Assembly: GCA_003485905.1 (NCBI GenBank) | Contig: DNHK01000218.1 | Span: 1-7,037, forward strand | DNA length: 7,037 nucleotides | DNA from: Gammaproteobacteria bacterium | Lineage (GTDB): Bacteria; Pseudomonadota; Gammaproteobacteria; Arenicellales; Arenicellaceae | Direction: 5' to 3' | Shown here: in pieces, positions 1 through 5,551 of the stretch | Numbering within the stretch: the stretch's first letter is position 1 | Layout of the letters: every line of letters starts with the position of its first letter | The notes under the pieces: model-generated | Database searches by the model: none | The model's input: the letters and a program-made list of their open reading frames with translations, nothing else | What the model was told of the DNA's origin: nothing | Program-made: the position numbers and the translations under genes

Positions 1-169
1 CTCCACCAGAGTGACCAGAACCGCCACCGCTGCCACCAAAGCGTTTACGAACGCTCTGTATTACATCTTCAAGATCAGGCGTGTCGCCCGCGCGACCAGC
101 TGAACGGCCGTTAGGCTTGCGTCCACCGCCAGAATTATCACCGCTCGAACCAGGTTCGTTCCAAGGCAT
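1..169 (-). CDS. hflK: HflK N-terminus (FtsH protease regulator, SPFH family), partial
   Basis: The first 56 codons of hflK are visible and the gene continues past the left edge. HflK, with HflC, forms a large inner-membrane SPFH/prohibitin-type assembly around the FtsH protease and modulates its access to substrates. The visible part begins MPWNEPG, the family's characteristic opening (E. coli has MAWNQPG). A Gly/Ser/Arg-rich low-complexity stretch follows, then a short acidic-to-basic helix (PDLEDVIQSVRKRFGG, residues 31-46) and another Gly/Ser run, as expected for the cytoplasmic HflK N-terminal domain. The membrane segment and SPFH domain lie outside the window. The ATG at 169 has a GGAG at 178-181, eight bases upstream. 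hflC is expected next but cannot be seen. The identification rests on the N-terminal signature plus its place after hflX. Confidence 0.94.
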   Translation of the reverse strand, partial: MPWNEPGSSGDNSGGGRKPNGRSAGRAGDTPDLEDVIQSVRKRFGGSGGGSGHSGG

Positions 170-217
170 TACTAATACTCCAATGTGGGTATAAAAAAAG
201 GGTCAAAAAACCGATGA

Positions 218-247
218 ATTGTAGCATGAGACAAAACGCGATTTCAC
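218..247 (-). promoter_or_regulatory. Candidate sigma-70 promoter for hflK (extended -10)
   Basis: On the minus strand a TACAAT hexamer (223..218) is preceded by TGC, giving an extended -10 (TGnTACAAT). A -35-like GTGAAA (247..242) lies 18 bases further upstream. Transcription would begin near 211, leaving a leader of about 40 nt before the hflK ATG. This is the best promoter match in the window. It would let hflK (and presumably hflC) be expressed independently of hflX. It is a pattern match only. Confidence 0.45.
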
Positions 248-256
248 TCCAAGCGT

Positions 257-298
257 ACCTATTTACACATGGGGTGTGTTGAACAATTAACAATAGGT
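257..298. repeat. Nested inverted repeats in the hflX-hflK gap
   Basis: ACCTATT (257-263) and AATAGGT (292-298) form a perfect 7-base inverted repeat with 28 bases between the arms. Inside it, ACACA (265-269) and TGTGT (275-279) form a second inverted repeat around TGGGG. The structure lies just upstream of the candidate hflK promoter, so it could be a protein-binding site. As RNA it could be a weak hairpin in the hflX 3' region. No U-run follows it, so it is not a standard intrinsic terminator. Confidence 0.4.
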
Positions 299-381
299 CA
301 AGTTAGGTATTTGGAGATTATTCGGTAATATTCACGCATAAATCCTAAAACCAAGACTTTCTAGGAAGACCACGACAGAAT

Positions 382-1767
382 TTACTGTGAAGCAATACCT
401 TGAACATTAGGTTGCTTCCGTAACCAACCCAAGGCCGAATCAGACAATTCAATTTCAATTTCCCAATCACCCTGCTCAGTTTGTGATTCTCCCTTCACAG
501 TACCTCGTTCATATAATTTCGCCCGCAAGGCACCAGCACTTATTGGAAGCTGTACCTGGTATCGCTGTCTGCTAGCAGACAGTAACCGGGCAATTGCAGC
601 AAGCAAATCATCCATACCGCTTCCGTCATGGGCAGACACCCAGACTTTTTCAGTAATCTTTCCATCGAATCCATTCATCGCTTTACCGCGAAACTCAGGA
701 TCGATCAAATCTGCTTTGTTATAAACCAGTATTTGCGGAATGTCGTTTGCGTCAATCTCGTCTAATACTTGTTGCACTGCCCGAATGTTTTCATCCCGGC
801 TAATACCAGCAGCATCCACAACATGCAGTAACACATGAGCGCTGCTAACCTCCTCCAAGGTCGATTGAAAGGCTTGCACGAGGGTATGCGGTAAATCCCG
901 CACAAAACCAACCGTGTCAGACAAAATCACTTCGCCATATTCAGGCACCTCCAAGCGCCGCATGGTGGTGTCCAGAGTTGCAAACAACTGATCTTCAACG
1001 TAAACACTTGATTCAGTTAAACGATTAAATATGGTCGACTTGCCTGCATTGGTGTATCCGACTAGAGACACCGTAGGCAATGGAACTTTTTTTCGCGCTC
1101 GACGACGTAAACCTCGCTGTGCTGACACCTTCACCAAGCGTTCTTTTAATCGTCGAATGCGATCACCGATTAGCCTCCGGTCAGTTTCAAGCTGAGTTTC
1201 ACCTGGGCCACGCAAGCCTATACCGCCTTTCTGACGTTCCAAGTGAGTCCAGCCACGCACCAAACGAGTTGATAGATGCCTAAGTTGCGCCAACTCTACC
1301 TGTAATTTTCCTTCGTGAGACTGGGCTCGCTGTGCAAATATATCCAATATAAGCCCGGTTCGATCGAGCACTCGACAGCCGACCGCTTTTTCCAAATTAC
1401 GTTCTTGAATCGGGGAAATCGCCTGATTAACCACCAATAATTCAATATGGTGTTGCTTAACTGCTTGCGCAAGCTCTTCGGCCTTGCCCGAACCGACAAA
1501 AGTCGCAGGTTGTGGGCTGGCACGGCTAGCAGTAACTACTTCGGCTATCTCACCACCTGCAGATTCAACCAGCAAACATATTTCTGAGATTGCCTCTTCA
1601 CTAAGCGGATCATAATCATCGTTGTGCTGATCAGCTTGCCTCAGTTGTGGCCCGCCATTTTTCCCGCCATGAGAAGACGTTCTCTTTGTGTGTCGTTGAC
1701 ACACAACCAGTGTGCGCGTAGGTCGATCAGCCTCTGTTAAATCAAACAAAAGGCTTATACGCTCCAC
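382..1767 (-). CDS. hflX: HflX, ribosome-associated GTPase (ribosome-splitting/rescue factor)
   Basis: HflX is a cytoplasmic TRAFAC GTPase that binds the 50S subunit and splits stalled 70S ribosomes, notably under heat stress. The N-terminal HflX domain covers about residues 60-230, including DRTGLILDIFAQRA (135-148) and GGIGLRGPGETQLE (181-194). The G domain follows: P-loop GYTNAGKST (237-245), switch I LFATLDTT (261-268), DTVGF (284-288), NKAD (350-353) and SAH (378-380). A C-terminal domain closes the 461-residue frame; E. coli HflX has 426. Compared with E. coli there is a hydrophilic insertion near residues 25-55, rich in His, Gly, Asn and Gln. The frame opens with GTG at 1767, which lacks a Shine-Dalgarno. 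A TTG at 1749 lines up exactly with the E. coli start (LFDLTEADRP against MFDRYDAGEQ) and has GGAG 12 bases upstream, so 382..1749 (455 residues) is a serious alternative. The gap of 159 nt to hfq shows no convincing promoter or terminator. Confidence 0.97.
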   Translation of the reverse strand: MERISLLFDLTEADRPTRTLVVCQRHTKRTSSHGGKNGGPQLRQADQHNDDYDPLSEEAISEICLLVESAGGEIAEVVTASRASPQPATFVGSGKAEELAQAVKQHHIELLVVNQAISPIQERNLEKAVGCRVLDRTGLILDIFAQRAQSHEGKLQVELAQLRHLSTRLVRGWTHLERQKGGIGLRGPGETQLETDRRLIGDRIRRLKERLVKVSAQRGLRRRARKKVPLPTVSLVGYTNAGKSTIFNRLTESSVYVEDQLFATLDTTMRRLEVPEYGEVILSDTVGFVRDLPHTLVQAFQSTLEEVSSAHVLLHVVDAAGISRDENIRAVQQVLDEIDANDIPQILVYNKADLIDPEFRGKAMNGFDGKITEKVWVSAHDGSGMDDLLAAIARLLSASRQRYQVQLPISAGALRAKLYERGTVKGESQTEQGDWEIEIELSDSALGWLRKQPNVQGIASQ

Positions 1768-1926
1768 TCAAGGATAAGTTGCCGACCACACTAAATAACA
1801 AACCGTTAAGGCTCAAATTGATTGTGAAACCCGAGGCTAAATCTATCTTCAATTTATCAGGATACGGGTACAGTAAGCCATACGGTCACTATTATTGCTT
1901 AGAAGAAAACAAGAAAATTGGAAGAC

Positions 1927-2178
1927 TTAACTTTCCCCGTCGTTCTCGTCATCATCGTGCGGTATTTTGACTGCTCGCGAAGGGACGACAGTAGAAATTG
2001 CATGCTTATAGATCATTTGATTTACGGTGTTGCGTAACACCACAACAAACTGATCAAACGACTCGACCTGGCCCTGTAATTTTATTCCGTTAACCAAGTA
2101 AACCGACACCGGAATACGTTCCTTACGGAGAGCATTCAAGAAAGGATCTTGGAGAGCGGCCCCTTTATGTTGCGCCAT
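1927..2178 (-). CDS. hfq: Hfq, Sm-like RNA chaperone
   Basis: Hfq forms a hexameric ring that pairs small regulatory RNAs with mRNAs and affects mRNA stability and translation. The 83-residue product carries the full Sm fold. LQDPFLN (9-15) includes the U-rich-RNA-binding proximal-face residues Q10 and D11. The rim patch is RKER (18-21); the second arginine of E. coli RRER is lysine here. [19 protein letters not shown] (26-44) forms Sm1, and YKHA (57-60) with STVVPSR is the Sm2 signature. The C-terminus is much shorter than in E. coli (102 residues). After the core at about residue 70 only some 13 residues remain, ending in an acidic run (DDDENDGE). The ATG at 2178 is preceded by a strong Shine-Dalgarno AGGGGA (2191..2186) at 7 bases. 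hfq lies 87 nt downstream of miaA, the usual arrangement. Confidence 0.99.
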   Translation of the reverse strand: MAQHKGAALQDPFLNALRKERIPVSVYLVNGIKLQGQVESFDQFVVVLRNTVNQMIYKHAISTVVPSRAVKIPHDDDENDGES

Positions 2179-2185
2179 TTAATTA

Positions 2186-2231
2186 TCCCCTGTTTTTATA
2201 TTTTAAATAATAATTAGCTGTTGTTTTTATT
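2186..2231 (-). promoter_or_regulatory. hfq leader with ARN triplets and Shine-Dalgarno (candidate Hfq autoregulation site)
   Basis: The AT-rich hfq leader contains two runs of ARN triplets, the motif recognised by the distal face of Hfq. Five lie in a row at 2231..2217 (AAU AAA AAC AAC AGC). Three more at 2197..2189 (AAA AAC AGG) run into the Shine-Dalgarno AGGGGA (2191..2186). E. coli Hfq is known to repress its own translation by binding its leader. Here the second run would place Hfq directly over the ribosome-binding site. The motif runs are seen; the function is inferred. Confidence 0.45.
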
Positions 2232-2260
2232 GTTTCACCTTCGAATCATCAGGGAAACAA
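2230..2260 (-). repeat. Stem-loop between miaA and hfq
   Basis: On the transcribed strand TTGTTTC (2260..2254) pairs with GAAACAA (2236..2230). Three further pairs, CCT (2253..2251) with AGG (2240..2238), extend it past one bulged base, giving about 10 pairs around a 10-nt loop. It begins just after the miaA stop. It has no U-run, so it is unlikely to terminate. It could protect the 5' end of an hfq transcript or the 3' end of a processed miaA message. Confidence 0.45.
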
Positions 2261-2264
2261 GATC

Positions 2265-2290
2265 ATTATATGCCAAAACTGGTCAGTTTT
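2265..2290 (-). promoter_or_regulatory. Candidate hfq promoter: perfect TATAAT next to a palindrome
   Basis: A perfect TATAAT (2270..2265) overlaps the miaA stop codon. No good -35 is present at 16-19 bases. Four bases upstream of the hexamer lies a near-perfect palindrome of 16 bases (2275-2290): AAAACTG, a 2-base centre, CAGTTTT. It would sit in the promoter spacer, where a regulator could act. It is also coding sequence for the MiaA C-terminus (KLTSFG). A start near 2258 would give an hfq leader of about 80 nt. Without a -35 this remains tentative. Confidence 0.3.
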
Positions 2291-3249
2291 TCTGATACAT
2301 ATTCGGTGATGACGCCATTATTAATGGAATTTAACCCGTCAGATACAAACCAGGTGACCCCCCGACGCCGTCTTAGCCAGGTTAATTGCCGCTTTGCCAG
2401 CTGTCGGGTGGCAGCAGTAGCTGCTTCACTCATGGCTGTAAAATCAGTCGTTCCGTTCAAAAATTCAACCATTTGCCGATAACCGATCATCTTCATTGCA
2501 ACACAATCCTCTGGAACACCTTTAGACACTAGGCTCTCTACCTCTTGCTGCAGTCCCTGCGCAATCATTTGTTCAAATCGTGTACTAATCCGTTGATGCA
2601 GAACATGTCGGTCAGAAACGGCTAATGCCATTTTTTTTAATGGAATGCCTCGGCTTGTTTGCTTTGATTTTATTGAAGGGACTTTATTGCCGGTAAGCTC
2701 AATGATTTCAAGCGCCCGCTGAATTCGCTGCATGTCATTTGGGTCTATGCTACTCGCTCGCTTTGGATCCAAACTGGAAAGTCGCTTATGCATTTCGACC
2801 CAACCGTGTTTTTCTGCCTGCTCGACAATACGTTGACGCAAAGCTGGATCAGCAGCTGGCAGCTCAGGCAATCCGTTTTCCAACGCTGAAAAATAGAAAT
2901 TGGTGCCGCCGACTAACAGTGGAATATTTCCACGCCTACGGATTTGGTCAATAGCCTGAATTGCATCTTTACAGAAATCAGCTGCCGAGTACGTATCTAT
3001 AGGGTTTCTGATATCGACTAAGGCATGAGGATATTTTAACAAAAACGCAGAATCCGGCTTTGCCGTTCCAATATCCATACCTCGATACACCAAAGACGAA
3101 TCTACACTGACCAATTCGATGGGCAGCGCCTCAGTCAAGGCTGCCGCCAAATCCGTTTTACCAGTAGCGGTGGTTCCCATTAAGGCAAAAACTGGCTGTG
3201 CGTTGTTTTCCAATGAACCTTTTAATGCACTTTCTAATGAACTTTCCAC
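2266..3249 (-). CDS. miaA: MiaA, tRNA dimethylallyltransferase
   Basis: MiaA transfers a dimethylallyl group to N6 of A37 in tRNAs reading codons that start with U, the first step to ms2i6A. It acts in the cytoplasm and supports decoding accuracy. Visible motifs are the P-loop GTTATGKT (25-32; Thr replaces the usual Pro at the second place), VDSSLVYRGMDIGTAKP (49-65), LLVGGTNFYF (111-120), DPNDMQRIQRALE (169-181), GYRQM (256-260) and TRQLAKRQLTWLR (281-293). The length of 327 residues is normal. The frame opens with GTG at 3249, which has only a weak Shine-Dalgarno. The first ATG (codon 24) would remove the beta-strand before the P-loop, so the start must be the GTG or a TTG at codon 13 (3213). 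Codons 2-13 form a small tandem repeat. The gene lies 77 nt after mutL and ends in the candidate hfq promoter. Confidence 0.98.
   Translation of the reverse strand: MESSLESALKGSLENNAQPVFALMGTTATGKTDLAAALTEALPIELVSVDSSLVYRGMDIGTAKPDSAFLLKYPHALVDIRNPIDTYSAADFCKDAIQAIDQIRRRGNIPLLVGGTNFYFSALENGLPELPAADPALRQRIVEQAEKHGWVEMHKRLSSLDPKRASSIDPNDMQRIQRALEIIELTGNKVPSIKSKQTSRGIPLKKMALAVSDRHVLHQRISTRFEQMIAQGLQQEVESLVSKGVPEDCVAMKMIGYRQMVEFLNGTTDFTAMSEAATAATRQLAKRQLTWLRRRRGVTWFVSDGLNSINNGVITEYVSEKLTSFGI
3211..3246 (-). repeat. Three degenerate 12-bp tandem repeats at the start of miaA
   Basis: Three 12-base units follow each other directly after the GTG: GAAAGTTCATTA (3246..3235), GAAAGTGCATTA (3234..3223) and AAAGGTTCATTG (3222..3211). 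They encode ESSL, ESAL and KGSL, an N-terminal extension outside the MiaA fold. Repeats in multiples of three can gain or lose units without breaking the frame. Confidence 0.6.
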
Positions 3250-3326
3250 TGAGCATACTTCTGGCTAGGTGATTGTAAACCCTGGGTCTTGTCGGTAATC
3301 ACGCGAAAATATTCAGCCGGATTAAA

Positions 3327-5267
3327 TTACTGGCCACGCTTAAACCAGCGATCAAGTTCTTGCAGATTAAGCTGTATCCAGGTCGGTCGACCATGATTGC
3401 ATTGGCCGCTACGCTCTGTACGCTCCATTTCTCGCAACAGACCATTCATTTCTTCAATCGTCAGCTTTCGGTTCGCCCTTACTGAGCCATGACAAGCCAT
3501 TGAAGACAGTGTTTCATTTATTGTTTGTTCGATTCGATCGGAATTCCCTGCATCAACCAAGTCAGACAGCACATCTCTAAGCAACTGAGCGATATCGGCA
3601 TTTAGCAATAACTTGGGTACCGAACGAACTACTAAACCCGTAGCATCCAGTTGATCGATCTCCAGTCCAAGTTTTGGAAACAACGCCTGATTTTCTTCCC
3701 AAGCCGAAATTTCGCGTTCACTCACCACCAAACTCACTGGCACTATCAATGGCTGATTTGCGGCCATTTGATCACCTGACGCATCAGCACTTGCGTCATA
3801 TTGCTGCTTTAAACTTTCGTAAGTGATTCGCTCATGCGCCGCATGCATGTCGACTACCACCATACCCTGGCTATTCTGGGCAAGAATATAGATCCCATGC
3901 AGCTGAGCAATAGCGAATCCGAGAGGAGGCATATCGTCGGTGTTGGCTTCGACACCACTAGCAGGAGGCTCGCTAATCTCAGCAGGTAATACCGAAGCAT
4001 TCGCATGTAGATCTCGATAAAATTGGGTTGATTGCTCTGTCGTCGCCGCTGAATTTGGTTGGGTATTAAAAAACTGCCTGGGAGATTGGCCAGCAGACTG
4101 GAGGGGAGAGTAGGTGTTAACTGTAAATACGGAAGCCTGCTCTGGCATATTATCGGTCCGACCAAGGTTGGACTCACTAGCGACCACGGGTCGCACATAA
4201 GAGGAACTCAACGATGGGCTTTCACCGACGCTAGCCCCCACCACTTCAGCGACTACTTTTTGAATAAATCCATGTACATCCCGGCTATCGCGAAATCGCA
4301 CCTCATGCTTAGTCGGGTGCACGTTTACATCAACCCGCGCGGGGTCGAGCTCCAAATAGACAACATAAGCTGGCTGCCTGCCGTGAAACAGCACATCCTG
4401 ATAAGCTCGTCGTATTGCGTGCGATACCGTCGGATCACGAATGAGCCGTCCATTCAAAAAAAAGTATTGCATATCACGCTGCGCGCGCGAGAAGGCTGGT
4501 AGCCCTAGCCACCCACTTAAATGCATCGCACCGGAGGTTGCGTCTAGCGGCACACTATTGGCCACAAATTCATCGCCCATAACCGTAGCGATCCGCTTTA
4601 GCGGTTCCATAGTCGCGTCTTCAAGGTGACGTCGAACTCGACCGTTATGGGTGAACTCAAATTTAACGTTAAAGCGCGACATCGCCATGCGCCGTAACGT
4701 TTGATCCAACTGATTCAGCTCGGTTTGCTCGGTGCGCAGAAATTTTCGTCGCGCGGGCGTGTTATAAAAAAGATCACGCACCTCGATCCAGGTGCCAACT
4801 TGCATCGCAACTGGGACTGGTTCACTTATCTGATCATCGCCTTCGCTGCGTATCTCCCAGCCCGTGTCTTCACCCTGCGCTCTGGAGCGTAAAGTTAACC
4901 GCCCTACAGAGGCTATACTGGCCAAGGCTTCACCACGAAAACCTAGCGTAGCCACCGTTTCAAGATCATCCAAGCTATCAATTTTACTCGTTGCATGGCG
5001 CGATAAGGCTAGCGCGAGATCTTGTTTTAAGATGCCGCCACCATTATCCGCTACCAATAAGCGCTTTACCCCGCCGCTTTCAGCGGTGACCTCAAGTCGA
5101 GTCGCACCGGCATCCAGCGCATTCTCAATTAACTCTTTGAGCACAGACGCAGGACGTTCAATGATTTCACCAGCAGCTATCTGATTGATTAGCTGCGGCG
5201 GCATTGCCTTGATGCGTGCCTCGGTAATTAGCGGAGGAGCATCCTGACTTTTGGGAGAAGAATTCAA
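3327..5267 (-). CDS. mutL: MutL, mismatch-repair ATPase with predicted endonuclease site
   Basis: MutL links mismatch recognition by MutS to strand removal. The N-terminal GHKL ATPase shows E45 and N49 (KELIENALDAGA), DNGGGI (74-79), TLGFRGEAL (107-115), PARRKFL (171-177) and NVHPTK (315-320). A Ser/Gln/Asn-rich linker (about 345-445) leads to the C-terminal dimerisation domain. That domain carries DMHAAHERITYE (473-484), which fits the endonuclease motif DxHA(X)2E(X)4E. It also carries ACHG (591-594), CNHGRP (623-628) and a beta-clamp-type QPLIVP (505-510). Length is 646 residues (E. coli 615). The frame opens with TTG at 5267, with no clear Shine-Dalgarno. The first ATG (codon 22) starts inside the conserved N-terminus (PPQLINQIAAGE), an in-frame TAG at 5304-5306 bars anything longer, and there is no other standard start between. 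A promoter candidate lies about 55 nt upstream. Confidence 0.98.
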   Translation of the reverse strand: MNSSPKSQDAPPLITEARIKAMPPQLINQIAAGEIIERPASVLKELIENALDAGATRLEVTAESGGVKRLLVADNGGGILKQDLALALSRHATSKIDSLDDLETVATLGFRGEALASIASVGRLTLRSRAQGEDTGWEIRSEGDDQISEPVPVAMQVGTWIEVRDLFYNTPARRKFLRTEQTELNQLDQTLRRMAMSRFNVKFEFTHNGRVRRHLEDATMEPLKRIATVMGDEFVANSVPLDATSGAMHLSGWLGLPAFSRAQRDMQYFFLNGRLIRDPTVSHAIRRAYQDVLFHGRQPAYVVYLELDPARVDVNVHPTKHEVRFRDSRDVHGFIQKVVAEVVGASVGESPSLSSSYVRPVVASESNLGRTDNMPEQASVFTVNTYSPLQSAGQSPRQFFNTQPNSAATTEQSTQFYRDLHANASVLPAEISEPPASGVEANTDDMPPLGFAIAQLHGIYILAQNSQGMVVVDMHAAHERITYESLKQQYDASADASGDQMAANQPLIVPVSLVVSEREISAWEENQALFPKLGLEIDQLDATGLVVRSVPKLLLNADIAQLLRDVLSDLVDAGNSDRIEQTINETLSSMACHGSVRANRKLTIEEMNGLLREMERTERSGQCNHGRPTWIQLNLQELDRWFKRGQ

Positions 5268-5321
5268 TTTGGCACGCGTTAAATAAAGTGGCTTTCCAAC
5301 AGACTAAAAGTTAGATGAATT

Positions 5322-5350
5322 ATTCTAGCGCGCAGCACTCCATTTGCCAC
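5322..5350 (-). promoter_or_regulatory. Candidate sigma-70 promoter for mutL
   Basis: GTGGCA (5350..5345, four of six matches to the -35 consensus) and TAGAAT (5327..5322, five of six to the -10) are separated by 17 bases. Transcription would start near 5315, about 48 nt before the mutL TTG. The -35 overlaps a CACGTG palindrome (5348-5353). Pattern match only. Confidence 0.4.
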
Positions 5351-5362
5351 GTGCTATTTACC

Positions 5363-5380
5363 GTCCATTTAATGTCCATT
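5363..5380. repeat. Direct repeat GTCCATT, 11 bp apart, upstream of mutL
   Basis: GTCCATT occurs at 5363-5369 and again at 5374-5380, 11 bases apart, about one helical turn. Read on the minus strand, a third, weaker unit (AATAGCACGTG) follows in the same phase. The array sits just upstream of the candidate mutL -35, a position where activators often bind. Confidence 0.4.
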
Positions 5381-5405
5381 AGATGTTTCGACTATATTTG
5401 CGTGG

Positions 5406-5433
5406 TAGTCGCAACTTAATACTGAGACGACTA
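5406..5433. repeat. Inverted repeat TAGTCG / CGACTA in the amiB-mutL gap
   Basis: TAGTCG (5406-5411) and CGACTA (5428-5433) are perfect 6-base arms 16 bases apart. A further CGACTA lies at 5389-5394. The arms are short and could be chance. No T-run of terminator type follows. Confidence 0.25.
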
Positions 5434-5489
5434 GATAAAAATTTACTTGCCCTGTTGCCTAGCGACTTCCCAGTGTAGTGAAAAAACAG

Positions 5490-5522
5490 TTAGCAGGCGT
5501 TAGTACTCGGTACTCCAGTCAT
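5490..5522 (-). CDS. Possible ten-codon leader ORF between amiB and mutL
   Basis: An ATG at 5522 is preceded by AAGGAG (5534..5529) with a 6-base spacer, the strongest ribosome-binding site in the window. It opens a ten-residue frame, MTGVPSTNAC, ended by TAA at 5490-5492. The frame begins 29 nt after the amiB stop. It contains a small hairpin (AGTAC/GTACT, 5502-5514) and is followed by six T's (5486..5481). I recognise no family, and the peptide has no run of one amino acid that would mark a classical attenuator. It may be a translated leader or coupling ORF, or chance. The good Shine-Dalgarno is the only real support. Confidence 0.3.
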   Translation of the reverse strand: MTGVPSTNAC

Positions 5523-5551
5523 CGCGCTCTCCTTATGGCCGCGGCAGTCAA

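Noticed and set aside
298..339. Thirteen-codon minus-strand ORF (MREYYRIISKYLT) in the hflX-hflK gap with AGGA upstream
   Set aside because: The spacer from AGGA to ATG is only about 3 bases, and nothing else supports translation. Its stop abutting the 257-298 inverted repeat is curious but insufficient.
1849..1881. Ten-codon minus-strand ORF (MAYCTRILIN) after hfq
   Set aside because: No Shine-Dalgarno; short ORFs like this are expected by chance.
1779..1970. Plus-strand 63-codon frame across the hflX-hfq gap, starting TTG with AAGG upstream
   Set aside because: No family resemblance, it runs antisense into the hfq 3' end, and no promoter is evident; most likely chance.
2275..2291. Plus-strand terminator (AAAACTG-GT-CAGTTTTT)
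   Set aside because: The stem is weak and AT-rich, and there is no plus-strand gene to terminate; more likely a palindromic site or coincidence.
3269..3302. Inverted repeat GTGATT / AATCAC in the mutL-miaA gap
   Set aside because: Six-base arms 22 bases apart with no T-run; too weak to call a terminator or operator.
3854..4198. Minus-strand 114-codon frame inside mutL in another frame
   Set aside because: It overlaps the MutL linker region in a different frame; it is a by-product of low-constraint coding sequence.
4059..4502. Plus-strand 147-codon frame inside mutL
   Set aside because: It is the antisense of well-conserved mutL coding sequence and its translation resembles no known fold.
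3327..5204. mutL starting at the ATG of codon 22
   Set aside because: It would remove the residues just before PPQLINQIAAGE that are normally present in MutL, and the only nearby Shine-Dalgarno (AAGG) is two bases from the ATG.
5481..5514. Intrinsic terminator after amiB (T6 at 5486..5481)
   Set aside because: The only nearby hairpin (5502-5514) has five pairs with a 3-nt loop and ends 15 bases before the T-run, so it is not a credible terminator.
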